The notes below the pieces were generated by a model. It made no database searches. It saw only the letters and a program-made list of their open reading frames with translations, and was not told where the DNA came from. 64,000 nucleotides of DNA, taken from positions 4,216,001 through 4,280,000 of the forward strand of contig CM074759.1 in NCBI GenBank assembly GCA_037355855.1, written 5' to 3'. Of the stretch, positions 20,521 to 33,000 are shown piece after piece. Position numbers and translations under genes: made by a program. Each line of letters starts with the position of its first letter. Position 1 is the stretch's first letter. The stretch is from Pseudo-nitzschia pungens. Taxonomy: Eukaryota; Bacillariophyta; Bacillariophyceae; Bacillariales; Bacillariaceae.

Positions 20521-23500
20521 GTGCAACAACAGCGCTCCAAAGGGCCCAAGCGCCCTACTAAACCAGCAATCACCTTGCCTCCGGTGCCACAGGCCCTGGA
20601 TGCCAGTACAGCACAGCTGACTGGGATGACGCAAGGAGGAGATCTCCCGGAGAAAGAGGGGAAGGAACCTACAGGATGGAGTATTCCTGTTGAGCGCTCA
20701 GCAAAGACTGTAAAAACAGCAACACCGACTGCAACAGCAGCAGCCAAAACAATCGTTCGCAACATCCTACAGGATATATCAAATGTGGATCCGAATCGAT
20801 CCAAGGGTACAGACGCATCATCGATCAATATCGATCCGAATAAGACAGCAGCAACAAAAGGACCATCCTTTTCTCTAGCAAGGAATTGGTCTACCAGTAC
20901 AGCAAAAAATCTCTATTGCAATCCCCGAAACTCCAAAGACTACACCAAAGGAGGTGCGCTGGAGCAAAATTATTTAAAGCTGCTGTCGACTGCTGGAAAT
21001 ACAACCAAAAATACAGCAGAACCAGCATTGAATAAGAGCAACGTGGCTCCTATTCTTCTAACCAACATACAGTTCATACAAGGCATCCCTCTTAAAGCAA
21101 GACCGCTACTAGCGCTACTAGATAGCGGATCCTCTAGAACACTAATCAACAAACGCGCCTTACCATTTGGCACGCTACCACATCGAAGCAAGCATCAAGT
21201 TATGACCACTACAGCCAATGGAAGCTTCGATACTACAGAGTATGTCATCATGAAGAACATCAAGCTACAAGAGTTTGGCAACTACACTATCAACCGGCAA
21301 GAGGCAAGACTCTTCCATTCCCCTAACTGCAAATACGATCTGATACTAGGCAGAGACTTCCTCCACCTGGCCCAGATCAATCTCCTATTCAAAGAAGGAG
21401 CAGTTCAGTGGATGGATAGAACCATTCCTATGAAAGATACCTCTCTATACCACGAGTCAGACTATACTATGCTCATGGAAGCACTCGAAGACGCTGAACT
21501 CTTTGCTGATGATCTCTCCTTTGCCAATCCATACAAGTCCAAGGTGATTCTCGACAGAGCCTACCAAGAAACAGATCCATCGACAGTTGCACAGCAACAG
21601 AGCCACATGTCCAAAGAAGAGCAGCAACAGTTCCAAGCAATACTAAACAAGTATCCTAATGTCTTCAATGGAGAACTCGGCAAGTACCCTCACAAGAAGA
21701 TCTCTCTAAGACTGAAGCCCGGATCCAAGCCCATCCACAAGAAGCCTTACCCAGTTGCATACAAACAAGAAGACCTATTCAAAAGGGAGCTCCAGAATCT
21801 TTGTAATGATGGAGTACTCAAGAGATGCACTGGACCGGCCGAATGGGCGTTTCCAACCTTCATAGTACCAAAGAAAGACAACAGGGTCCGATGGGTATCA
21901 GACTTCAGAGAACTCAATGAACTCCTTGAGAGACGTCCTTATCCAATCCCCCGGATACAAGATATCATGAACAAGAGAGGCAAGTACACTCACTTCACCA
22001 AGATTGACTTGTCCATGCAATACTACTGCTTTGAACTAGATGACGCAAGCAAGAAGCTCTGCACCATAGTTACTCCATATGGTTGCTATGAATATCAAAG
22101 ACTACCAATGGGAGTTAAAGTCTCCCCGGACGTTGCGCAGCAACTTATGGAAGATATTCTACAAGACACTGACTGTACTGTTTATATTGATGATATTGGG
22201 ATCTGGACTAATGGATCATTTGACCTCCACATGAAAACTATTGACAAGATCCTCGACAGGCTCAACCAGAATGGTCTCAAATGCAACCCACTCAAGTGTG
22301 ATTGGGCTGTGCAAGAGACTGATTTCCTTGGATACTGGATGACTCCTACAGCAGTTAAGCCATGGAGAAAGAAGATTGAAGCCATTCTACAAATGGATCG
22401 ACCCAGAACTATAACCCAAGTCAAGTCCTTCCTTGGAGCAGTCGGATACTACAGAGATATGTGGCCTCGCAGATCTCATATCCTCGCTCCTCTATTTGAT
22501 ATAACTGGTACTCCCAAGAAGACTCCTCAAGCAGCTACCATCAAAGCCAAGCAAAGGAAAGCTTCTTCAGCTTTCACTTGGGGCCCTGCTCAAGATAAAG
22601 CCTTTCAAGAGATGAAAGCAATGGTAGCAGCAGATGCGCTCAACACCTATCCAGATCTGAACAAGCCCTTTGAACTGTATACTGATGCCTCAGACCTACA
22701 GCTCGGCGCTGCCATAATACAAGATGGCAAGCCCATAGCATATTGGTCCAAGAAACTATCTGATGCCCAGAAGAATTATACAACAATGGAGAAAGAACTC
22801 CTCGCAATAGTACTCTGTTGCAAAGAGTACAGGAAAATGCTCCTTGGTGGTGTTATCAACGTATACACTGACCATAAGAACCTTACCTTCCGAACGCTTT
22901 CCGTCCAATGCGTCCTCCGGTGAAGATTATTCCTGGAAGAATTCGGCGTCAACCTCACCTATGTTGAAGGCAAGAAGAATGTTCTTGCGGACGCCTTCTC
23001 CAGACTACCCAGGATGGATCCTCCCACTGAAGGGAAGAAAGCCCTCTCCAAGGGCACCTTAATCGATTTCTTGAAACTTGAAGTCCCCAAGCAAGATGAA
23101 GAACTGTTTTTAGCAGAGTTCCCCAACCTATTCCAGCACTTATGCAATGACGCAGATCAGGAACTCCATTCCTGTTTGCTGAACAATGAGTGTCTAATCA
23201 ATCTACCAAACAACCAGGATCTGCAGTGCCCAGTGAACTACTCAAACATCTATCTTCATCAGCAAAAGGACCCAACCATCAAGTTCAAGATTCAATCCAA
23301 AGCCTTCTTCTACCAAGAACTAGAGGGCAATAGTATACTTTGCTACGCGAACCAATCCAATCCTGAATGCTGGAGAATCTACATCCCAGCATCTCTTACC
23401 AATGATACCATCAAGTGGTATCACCTTCTGTTGGGTCATTGTGGATCCACCAGATTACACCAAACAATATCAGCCCACTTCTATGCTGACAACTTAACTA

Positions 23501-23555
23501 ACCTATGCAAGTCCTACATATGCCCAGACCACTGCATCAAATACAAGAATCAACA
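20521..23555 (+). pseudogene. Element D Pol, first part (PR-RT-RH, start of INT)
   Basis: Continues the gag frame directly after UGA. In order: linker (TLPPVPQALDASTAQL); aspartic protease LLALLDSGSSRTLINKRAL at about residue 195; reverse transcriptase with KIDLSMQYYCFEL, YQRLPMGVKVSP and VYIDDIGIW; RNase H with YTDASD, MEKELLAI and YTDHKNL. A TGG-to-TGA nonsense codon at 22921-22923 lies just before RLFLEEFGV. The integrase zinc-binding region (WYHLLLGHCGS, then CPDHC) is cut at 23555 by element B; the frame resumes at 34928. Confidence 0.88.
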
Positions 23556-23886
23556 TGTTACACATTAAGGTAGAAATTTCGGAGTAGTATGAATATTGTG
23601 ATGTTTAGATACTTTACGAAATATTGTTACGCGAATTAAGAATGGAAACATATAAAATTTGAGGTCGCGAGCATAGCCACATTTTGGCATGCTCTGCCAT
23701 AAATGTTGATTCAGTGTCGATTCCCACGATTAGGCATATATCCTATTCTGGGACTCGACCATAATACTTAAGACACATATGATAATGTATCCATGAACGT
23801 AGATTGCCATATATAATATTCGATTCACATGATGCGGGATTCAGTTAATTATTCATTCGTGATCGCAGCTACGCTACCGTGTCACA
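23556..23886 (-). repeat. LTR of element B (3' in element sense)
   Basis: 331 bp, TGTTACACATTAAGG to CGTGTCACA. The adjacent TAGTGCCTCAT (23887-23897) is the complement of the ATGAGGCACTA tract found before the 3' LTR of C and D. Confidence 0.92.
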
Positions 23887-23919
23887 TAGTGCCTCATGAT
23901 TGAATGAATGCCAGCATAT

Positions 23920-24154
23920 CTAAGTTGACCAATGAATTGTTGAGGATTCTGGCTGGTCCACATGCGTTGGTTCACTGTAAGGGGTTAGCTTCCGGATGTT
24001 AACTGTTTCAACAACCGATGGAGTTTTCTGGATTTTAACAGTACCATTGTCATGGACCTGAGCAATAGTAAATGGTCCTGCTTTTCTTGGCTGTAGTTTA
24101 TCTGGGTCCGGTTCTTGCATCCATACCTTGTCGTTGAGTTTGTAGATATGTTCC
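23920..24154 (-). pseudogene. Element B Pol, C-terminal part
   Basis: The last residues of integrase: a basic C-terminal domain with VWMQEPDPDKLQPRKAGPF, the GPF of a GPY/F-type module, then NGTVKIQKTPSVVETVN and a Ser/Thr-rich tail. It was separated from the rest of pol by element E; the reading frame joins exactly at the TSD GTTCC. Confidence 0.88.
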
Positions 24155-24343
24155 TGCCGTACACCAAAATACAGTCACGAGTACATCCGGGACTGGATTA
24201 AGGATAAGGATAAAAACAATCGGCGAGCCTATAGAATCGCCGATCCAAAGAGCTCTTAGAACTGTAGCAGATAGACTAACCACTAGAGCTCACAATTTGC
24301 ATATCACTACTATTCTAATCACTAGTAGACCCAGGGTATGGCA
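24155..24343 (+). repeat. 5' LTR of element E
   Basis: 189 bp, short for a gypsy LTR. It starts TG and ends CA. Confidence 0.93.
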
Positions 24344-24357
24344 TGATTTTAAAATCA
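24344..24357 (+). promoter_or_regulatory. Palindrome at the primer-binding position, element E
   Basis: TGATTTTAAAATCA is a perfect 14-nt palindrome directly after the 5' LTR. It differs in sequence from the CAGTAATTACTG of the other lineage but has the same position and symmetry. No TGG start is present. Confidence 0.65.
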
Positions 24358-25092
24358 AGCTGAGCGCTGATGACCATGAACAGAAAGGGACCGATCGATC
24401 GAAAAGGACCGACGAGACCGAAAGACTGCCAAAAATGGAGGCGCAGAGAAGCAAAACAGGGAGAAGGATATCCGGTGTCTGCAGCACCAGGAAGACCGAC
24501 CCCAGCAGCTGTTAGCACCCGAATGGGGGAGCAACAGCAGCAACAGAGACACCTGAGTACCTAAACAGGACCATGGTCGACAACAGGAAACAATCGAAAA
24601 ATTCGAAAATACACGCTGAAAAAGTGACACATAAATTAGTGAGTGGACTAATTGGACCAACACTGAGTGGATGGACAGACCGGAAAGAGTATGCCAACCA
24701 AAACCGTAATATACGGATATCCGGAAAGGTATATAATGAATACCCAAACACCACTAATCCCACGGGAAAACGGGAAGTGGGACCGGCCCGGTGAATGCTT
24801 AACAGAGAAGCAACGCCGGAGAACCACGGGAATCGAATCCCACAAAATAAAAACAGAAACAACTCCGGGGAACCACAGGATTCCCGGGAGCTAAAGAGAG
24901 AAACAACTCCCAACACTGGACAAACCAGGGGGAAAATCAGTTATAACACGAGTTATCGCGAGAGCAACAAAATCCAGTGCAAAAAGCTGGAGAAACTGGA
25001 GCAATCATTCTTGCTCAGTTTCAGCACAAAGCAACAAGATAACAGAAATAGTGTAACTGAATTAAACTTAATAGAAAACTGATTAACCCACC

Positions 25093-26529
25093 ATGGCGGC
25101 TAAAGGAACCAAACTGAAACCCTTCAACATCATTCGGGAGGACTGGCCAGAAGACGCCACCGCAGTAAAAATGAGTGTAGACAGCGAGAAGGGTGGAATT
25201 GCATTCAGCGACTACCTGAAGGTCCTCCATGGTACGGAGAGACCAGAACTCTTCATCATCTGGAAGAGGGACTTTGACCAGAAGATTGCTGGCAATGACA
25301 AACTCCACGGAGACCAAAAGCTGGACGTCCTACAGAGAATCCTCTCTGGGGAGGCACTAGCCCTTGTCCAGAGGACGCTCACTCGGACTCTTTACGCCAA
25401 ACCAAAGCACAAGATCCACAATACCAAGCCGGTACAGAAGAAGATCCAGGAAATCGAAAAACGCGATCAAGCCAGCATCCTCTTATCGATGGGGCAAGAT
25501 GCCACCGAAACTCCCACGGGAGCCACCAAGGGGAAGGCAAAGGAGAAATCTCCCGACGCCGACAAAACCAAACCGACTGCCACAGCAAACTCGGATGAGG
25601 AAACAGAGCCAGAGGAATTGGCTCCAATCCCAAAGAAAAGCGTCCCCAAAGCACTCACCCAGTACTACCAGTCAGCGGAGTACAGGAAAGATGTCATGGA
25701 GGAATGCATGCATGTCCTCAAACTCAAAATTTTTGGCAATGACCAAAACGGCAAACGCTCATATATCATCCTCCGTCGATTCATGCGAGGAATGCGAGTG
25801 GAACTCAAACATGGCATACGAGCCTGGGCCAACCGAATGGCCAAACTACAAAGCTACCTACCAGAGTGTCTCTGGGAATGCGGCAGCGACCAAGTGGAAA
25901 CACCAAGAAGTTTCACACAGGGAGAAATGAAGGAAATATTGGACTCCAACATGACCCACTCCCAGCGCGAGAAACTGGAACACATTGGATGGGACCTCTA
26001 CACCCGCTCCTATAACACCACCATCAACAAACTCGAAAACCTGGAGACCACCATCCGGAAGGAGACGGTCCTCCAGCAGCGCATCACCGACCTTGAGAAG
26101 CAGAACGGCGGCACCAAGAAGCCTCCCAAGAACGCATCTGGGGGAGGACACCACCACGGGAAGTCCCCTGGCAAAAAGAAGCGCCCTATGGAAAACAGCA
26201 ACAAACAGCTATGCAAGACCTGTGGCAAGGTCCATGCCGGCAAATGCTGGAAACTAACCGGTGGTCCCCCCAAGAAGGGAAAGTTTGACCGGGAAACCAT
26301 CAACTTGCTCAAGGAGCATTTTGTGGCAAAAGACGACTCAGATTCTGAGCAGTATTCCAAATCCCACTGGGGAAGGAACTTATCAAACCACGAGTACTCC
26401 TATGTACTGGCCACGGCCCAAGCTGACCACGAGGTTTCCGACGATGAGATAGATATCTCTGAACGCGAACTCAAAGAGTACAGAAGAAAATACAGAAAGA
26501 CCTTCAAAAAGAAAGGATCCCACAACTGA
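25093..26529 (+). CDS. Element E Gag
   Basis: 478 residues from an ATG in strong context (CCACCATGG). The N-terminal half holds the capsid-like domain (FSDYLKVLHGTERPELFIIW, then WKRDFDQKIAGNDKL). An acidic linker (about 140-190) follows, then YYQSAEYRKDVMEECMHVLK, a second helical region, and a near-classical zinc knuckle CKTCGKVHAGKC at about residue 375. The C-terminus is charged (ERELKEYRRKYRKTFKKK). The frame ends in TGA immediately followed by ATG in the same frame, so pol is reached either by UGA readthrough or by termination and reinitiation. Confidence 0.88.
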   Translation: MAAKGTKLKPFNIIREDWPEDATAVKMSVDSEKGGIAFSDYLKVLHGTERPELFIIWKRDFDQKIAGNDKLHGDQKLDVLQRILSGEALALVQRTLTRTLYAKPKHKIHNTKPVQKKIQEIEKRDQASILLSMGQDATETPTGATKGKAKEKSPDADKTKPTATANSDEETEPEELAPIPKKSVPKALTQYYQSAEYRKDVMEECMHVLKLKIFGNDQNGKRSYIILRRFMRGMRVELKHGIRAWANRMAKLQSYLPECLWECGSDQVETPRSFTQGEMKEILDSNMTHSQREKLEHIGWDLYTRSYNTTINKLENLETTIRKETVLQQRITDLEKQNGGTKKPPKNASGGGHHHGKSPGKKKRPMENSNKQLCKTCGKVHAGKCWKLTGGPPKKGKFDRETINLLKEHFVAKDDSDSEQYSKSHWGRNLSNHEYSYVLATAQADHEVSDDEIDISERELKEYRRKYRKTFKKKGSHN

Positions 26530-29500
26530 ATGGCTCCTGATACCATCCACACCGGACCCCGCATCATCAACAGATTTGCGGACGTCTGTGTGGAGGTATT
26601 GGACCACAAGGGAAGGGGGAGGATGCTCCGGGGGCTACTAGACTCTGGTTGCTCCAAATCCATTGTACTAAAACGATTTGTCGACCGAAGTCAGCTAACG
26701 AACCGAGACCAAAGATCTGTCACCTACAACACGTACGGAGGCAAGTTCAGAACCAAGGCTGCGGCTTCAGTGGGACTAAGGCTGATAGAATTTTCAAACT
26801 CCAAGACCATCAAGTGGACCTTCCAAGTGGACGAATACCATCACCACAAGGAAGTACCCTATGACATGATTATAGGATCCGACCTAATGGCACAACTGGG
26901 ACTGGATATAAAATACAGCTCCCGAACAATAGAATGGCAGGGTGACTCCATCCCCATGAAGGGAATGGGGGAGCTCTCAAACCCGGACAAATGTGAGGCA
27001 GTATTCTTTGCCAACACACAGAGTCCAATCCTCCAACAAGAGGAAGAAAGGCAAGCCAAAATCTTGGACGCTGACTACTCCAAAGTCGATATAGACGCTA
27101 TGGTCAACGACCTGGAGATTACTGCGGAATCCAAGGAAGCCTTGAAGAAAACACTAAAGAAATTCCCGACACTCTTTGGAGGAGGTCTGGGACTGCTGAA
27201 GAACATAGAACCGGTGTCCATTGAACTCCAACCAGGGGTAAAACCGGTCCGACAGAGGTACTACTCTGTACCCCATGCCTTTGAACAGGCACTCCAAAAG
27301 GAGATCACCAGGCTCTGCGATATCGGAGTCCTGGAAAAACTCCCCCATGATGATGATTCACCATGGGCATCCCCCACGTTCTGTCAACCGAAGAAGACAG
27401 GCGATATTTGAGTCCTTATGGACTTCCGGAAGATGAACGCAGCCATCCAACGGAAGCCATTCCCACTACCACAAATAGGGGAAACAATCCAGAGGTTACA
27501 GAAGTTCAAATCAGCCACGGCACTGGACTTGTCCCAAGGTTATTATACCATCCCCATCTGTAAGGAGAGCTAGAAGATCTGCTCTACCATCTTGCCGTGG
27601 GGAAAGTATGCCTACAAGAGGCTGGCAATGGGGATTGCGTGCGCTCCGGATATCTTCCAATCAGTCATGATGAACCTACTAGGGGATCTGGACTATGTCC
27701 TTGTCTACATCGATGACATCTTGATCATCCAACGGGAGGGCGAATCCGAGCAGGATCACCTCAACAAAATCGACACAGTCCTACAAAGGCTGGATGACGC
27801 TGGCTTTCGGGCCAACCTCCAGAAATCCTTCTTCATGCAAAAAGAAGTGGAATACCTAGGATTTCTATTAACAACAGAGGGCATCCAACCCCAGCCAAAG
27901 AAGCTGGAGGCAATGAAGCGACTAGAAGCCCCCAAGAACACCAAGCAACTCAAGATGTTCCTTGGAATGGTAAATTTCTACCGGGATATGTGGAAGCGAC
28001 GCTCCCACATCCTGGCCCCCCTCAATAAACTTGCAGGGAAGAAGGGCAAAATGAACTGGTACTGGGGCCCAGCAGAGCAGAAAGCTTTCATGGAGGCAAA
28101 GAGAATGCTCACGGATGAAGCCAAGCTTGCATTCCCGGACTTTACGAAACCATTTCATCTCTACTCAGACGCCAGTGACAGGCAACTGGGAGCAACTGTA
28201 TGCCAAGATGGCAAACCCCTCAGATTCTACACCCGAAAGCTGAACTCAGCGCAACTCAACTACACTGTAGGGGAAAAAGAACTCCTTGGAATAGTGGAAG
28301 GGCTCAAAGCGTTCGAAGGAATCCTACGAGGCCAAGATGTGATTATCCACACAGACCACCTTAATCTGCTCTACCAACAGATGCCCACCCAAAGGATGGT
28401 CCGATGGAGACTCCTCATGGAGGAGTTCCACCCGGTAGTCAAGCACGTTGCTGGCAAAGACAACGATGCAGCAGATGCACTATCTCGCTTGGATATCACT
28501 GATGATCCAGCAGACACAGTGGAATGGCTACCACCAAATAAGCCCCTCACCTACGCGGATGAGGAAGAGCACCTCTGGCAACTCCTATTCCCACTCAGGG
28601 AATCACCGGAAGAATTCCAGGGCAATAGTGCATTCCCACTTGCCCCAGACATGATCCAGTTCTACCAGCAAAAGGACACAGGAATCATGAGTGCTCTGGA
28701 AAAAGACAACCGACTGACCACCAAAATGGTGGAAGGTTACAGTCTAATCCACAAAGAAGGAAAGATCATGATTCCTGACAAACTCAAGGAAAGAGTTATG
28801 GAGTGGTACCACAGCATGCTGGTCAACCCCGGAGAAAAGAGAATGGAACAGAGCATACGCTCAGTGTTCACCTGGAAAGGCCTACGAAAGGACGTCCCAG
28901 ACCTCTGTAAACACTGCCACACGTGTCAGATGTTCAAAAAGAGTGGCCGGAAGAAGTATGGACTACTACCGGAGAAGGCGGTTGAGGTTACCAAATGGCA
29001 GAGGGTCAATGTGGACCTCTGGGGACCTGCAACTTTCCACAATAAAAATGGTAAAGACTACCACATCCATGTTCTCACCATGGTGGATCCAGTGACCGGA
29101 TGGTTTGAATTGGCCCACCTAAAGGACTCGCCAAACGCAGCAGAAACCCAACGATTGTTGGACAGTACCTGGCTAGCAAGATATCCGCGCCCAAAGGAAA
29201 TTGGCTTTGATGGCGGGAGTGAGTTCAAGGCAGAGTTCCAGGAGCTCTGTGACAACATGGGAATGAAAAGAAAGCCCAGTGGCGCGTGGAACCCACAATC
29301 CAACTCAGTGCTGGAAAGAATCCACCAGGTCCTGAAGGACTGCCTATTGTCCTTTAACCTGGAACAAAGAGATCTCCACAAGAAGGATCCTTTTGAGGAG
29401 TTCACCACCAAGGCAGCATACGCCATCAGAAGTGCCATCCACACCACCCTGGGATATTCCCCAGCGCAATTGGTGTTTGGAAGGGACATGTTTATGCCCG

Positions 29501-29796
29501 TGAATTTCCCAGTGGATTGGGAAGCAATCCAAGCAAGGAAACAAAAGAGTATCCACAAGAGCAACATCAGGGAGAATCGCAAGAGAATCCCCCATGTCTA
29601 TAAGGAAGGAGACTATGTCACCCTGGAAAGGAAGGGCATTATCCCAAAACTATCCTTCCCGCGGCAAGGACCTTACAAGGTGCTCAAGGTCCATGACAAT
29701 GGAACTGTAACTATCGAAACTGCTCCCTTTGTAACCGACCGGGTTAATATTAGGAGAGTCCATCCCTATTATTGCAGGGATCCCATTAAGCCGTAA
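26530..29796 (+). pseudogene. Element E Pol, two nonsense codons
   Basis: An in-frame continuation of gag, 1088 codons. Protease LRGLLDSGCSKSIV at about residue 40; reverse transcriptase with LPWGKYAYKRLAMGIACAP and VYIDDILII; RNase H with LYSDASD, GEKELLGI and HTDHLNLL; integrase with HSMLVNPGEKR, CKHCHTC, the D,D,E residues in VDLWG, FDGGSEF and VLERIHQ, and a GPY module (RQGPYKVLKVHDNGTV). A TGA at 27409-27411 replaces a Cys codon seen in copy G, and a TAG at 27571-27573 replaces a Gln codon. Both fall in the RT palm, so no functional RT is expected from this copy. Confidence 0.9.
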
Positions 29797-29814
29797 CAGT
29801 CCCATGGAGGAGTA

Positions 29815-30003
29815 TGCCGTACACCAAAATACAGTCACGAGTACATCCGGGACTGGATTAAGGATAAGGATAAAAACAATTGGCGAGCCTATAGAATCGC
29901 CGATCCAAAGAGCTCTTAGAACTGTAGCAGATAGACTAACCACTAGAGCTCACAATTTGCATATCACTACTATTCTAATCACTAGTAGACCCGGGGTATG
30001 GCA
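29815..30003 (+). repeat. 3' LTR of element E
   Basis: 189 bp, about two differences from the 5' LTR (CAATTGGCG against CAATCGGCG, and CCGGGG against CCAGGG). Confidence 0.93.
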
Positions 30004-30008
30004 GTTCC

Positions 30009-33000
30009 CTACGTTTGGCATTGTCTCTGAGGAGAGCTTTGTTTATACCTTGCTGTCGAAGCTGCTGTAACGCTAACAGATTGGATGTTAGTGGTAGGTC
30101 AACCAACATGTCCCGATTGAATATTAGAGACCCTGGAGAAGCTTGTAAAGTAGCATTGACAGCACATCTGGATGCATGCATGCAAGTAGCGAGAGCATTA
30201 TCCATGAGCTGGCTAGCTCTGGTGTTGGCTTGAGGGGGATTGACATGTACTAGGACCCGAAGGATGTCAGCAACTGTATGATGGACTCTTTCACAGATGG
30301 CGTTCGACTGGGTATTCTTCACTGTAGTCGGTATCGACTGCGTTCCATACTGTTTGAGTGTAGTTTGGAATTCAGCTCCTAGGAATTCTCCACCATTGTC
30401 ATGGATACACCTGATGGGTCTTGGGTATCTTGAGAGCCAGCAGTTCTTGAATTGGTCTGATACATGCTGAGAGGACTTGTCCCTGATTCTGATAATTTCA
30501 AGGAGATTCGTGACTGGGTCAATGCAAGTTAATGCCTTGAAGTTGTAGTTTTTGCCTTGGGCTGTAATCTTCCAGGGGCCTTTTAAATCCACATGCACTT
30601 CATGAAATGGGGATAGTGGCGCTTCTTTCGGTGGCAGCTTGCCATATTTGGATTGTAGGTTCTTGTATTGGATGCAGTGGTCGGGGCAAATGTAGGATTT
30701 GCATTTCGCGTCGAGGTTGTCTGCATAGAATCTGCTTGTTATGGTTTGATATAGCCTTTTGGATCCACAATGACCCAAGAGGAGATGGTACCAACGCATG
30801 GTATCTTCTGTAAGTGATCTGGGGAGATATATTTTCCAGCTGTCTGGATTGGCTTGATTGGCGTAACAAAGTATCTTGTTGCCTTCTAATTCTTGGTAGA
30901 AGAAGGCTTTGGATTGAATCTTGAATTGTATGGTTGGGTCTTTCAACTTGTGAAGATAGATGTTGGAGAAGTTCACTGGGCATTCCAAGTCTTGGGCGTT
31001 TGGTAGGTTGACCAGGCACTCATTGTTCAGCAGACAAGTTTGTAATTCTTGGTCTGCGTCATTGCATAAGTGCTGGAATAGATTAGGGAATTCTGCTAAA
31101 AATAGTTCTTCATCCTGCTTGGGGACTTCAAGTTTCAAGAAATCAATAAGCGTGCCCTTACCAAGGGCTTCTTTCTTCCCCACAGTAGGTGGGTCCATCC
31201 GGGGGAGCCTGGAGAAGGCATCAGCAAGAACATTCTTCTTGCCTTCAACATAGGTGAGGTTGACACCAAATTCTTCCAGGAATAATCTCCACCGGAGGAC
31301 GCGTTGGACGGAAAGCGTTCGGAAGGTAAGGTTCTTATGGTCAGTGTATACGTTGATAACACCACCAAGTAGCATTTTTCGGTACTCTTTGCAACAGAGT
31401 ACGATTGCAAGGAGTTCTTTCTCCATCGTAGTATAGTTCTTCTGGGCATCAGATAGTTTCTTGGACCAATAGGCTATGGGCTTGCCATCTTGTATTATGG
31501 CAGCACCGAGCTGTAGGTCTGAGGCATCAGTATACAGTTCAAAGGGCTTGTTCAGATCTGGATAGGTGTTGAGCGCATCTGCTGCTACCATTGCTTTCAT
31601 CTCTTGAAAGGCTTTATCTTGAGCAGGGCCCCAAGTGAAAGCTGAAGGAGCTTTCCTTTGTTTGCCTTTGATGGCAGCTGCTTGAGGCGTCTGCTTCTTG
31701 GGAGTACCAGTTATATCAAAGAGAGGAGAGAGGATATGAGATCGGCGAGGCCACATATCTCTGTAGTAACCAACTGCTCCAAGGAAGGACTTGACTTGGG
31801 TTATAGTTCTAGGTCAGTCCATATGTAGAATGGCTTCAATCTTCTTTCTCCATGGCTTGACTGCCGTAGGAGTCATCCAATATCCAAGGAAGTCAGTCTC
31901 TTGTACAGCCCAATCACACTTGAGTGGATTGCACTTGAGACCATTTTGGTTGAGCCGGTCTAGGATTTTGTCAATAGTCTTCATGTGTAGATCAAAGGAG
32001 CCATTGGTCCAGTCACCAATGTCATCAATATAAACAGTGCAGTCAGTGTCTTGTAGGATATCTTCCATTAGTTGCTGAGCAACGTCTGGTGAGACTTTAA
32101 CTCCCATTGGTAGGCGTTGGTATTCATAGCAACCATATGGTGTCACAATGGTACAGAGCTTCTTGCTTGCGTCATCTAGTTCAAAGCAGTAGTATTGCAT
32201 GGACAAGTCAATCTTGGTGAAGTGGGTGTACTTGCCTCTCTTGTTCATGATATCTTGTATCCGGGGGATTGGATAAGGACGTCTCTCAAGGAGTTCATTG
32301 AGTTCTCTGAAGTCTGATACCCATCGGACCCTGTTGTCTTTCTTTGGTACTATGAAGGTTGGAAACGCCCATTCGGCCGGTCCAGTGCATCTCTTGAGTA
32401 CTCCATCATTACAAAGATTCTGGAGCTCCCTTTTGAATAGGTCTTCTTGTTTGTATGCTACTGGATACGGCTTCTTGTGTATGGGCTCGGATCCGGGCTT
32501 CAGTCTAAGAGAGATCTTCTTGTGTGGATATTTTCCTAGTTCGCCGTTGAAGACATTAGGATACTTGTTTAGTATTGCTTGGAACTGTTGCTGCTCTTCT
32601 TTGGACATGTGGGACTGTTGCTGTGCGACTGTAGATGGATCTGTTTCTTTGTAGGCTCTGTCTAAGATCACCTTGGACTTGTATGGATTCGCGAAGGAGA
32701 GATCATCAGCAAAGAGTTCGGCATCCTCGAGTTCTTCCATGAGCATGGTATGGTTGTCATGGTATAAGGAGGTGTCCTTCATGGGAATAGTTCTATCCAT
32801 CCACTGAACTGCTCCTTCTTTGAATAGGAGATTGATCTGGGCCAGGTGGAGGAAGTCTCTGCCTAGTATAAGATCATATTTGCAGTTGGGGGAATGGAAG
32901 AGCCTTGCTTCTTGTAGGTCGATGTTGTAGTTGCCAAACTCTTGTAGTTTGATGTTCTTCATGATGATATATTCTGTAGTATCAAAGCTGCCATTCGCTG

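Larger units (their letters stand above)
24155..30003 (+). mobile_element. Element E: Ty3/gypsy retrotransposon of a second lineage
   Basis: 5849 bp with 189-bp LTRs (TGCCGTACACC to GGGTATGGCA) and TSD GTTCC (24150-24154 and 30004-30008), inserted in B pol. It is only distantly related to A-D, F and H: LTRs, leader, Gag and Pol all differ. The LTRs differ at about 2 of 189 sites. Pol carries two nonsense codons in the RT region. A long 749-base leader precedes gag. It shares with the other lineage the in-frame UGA between gag and pol. Confidence 0.94.

Noticed and set aside
26400..26663. Minus-strand frames across the gag-pol junction of E
   Set aside because: Antisense shadows of a well-supported Gag-Pol.
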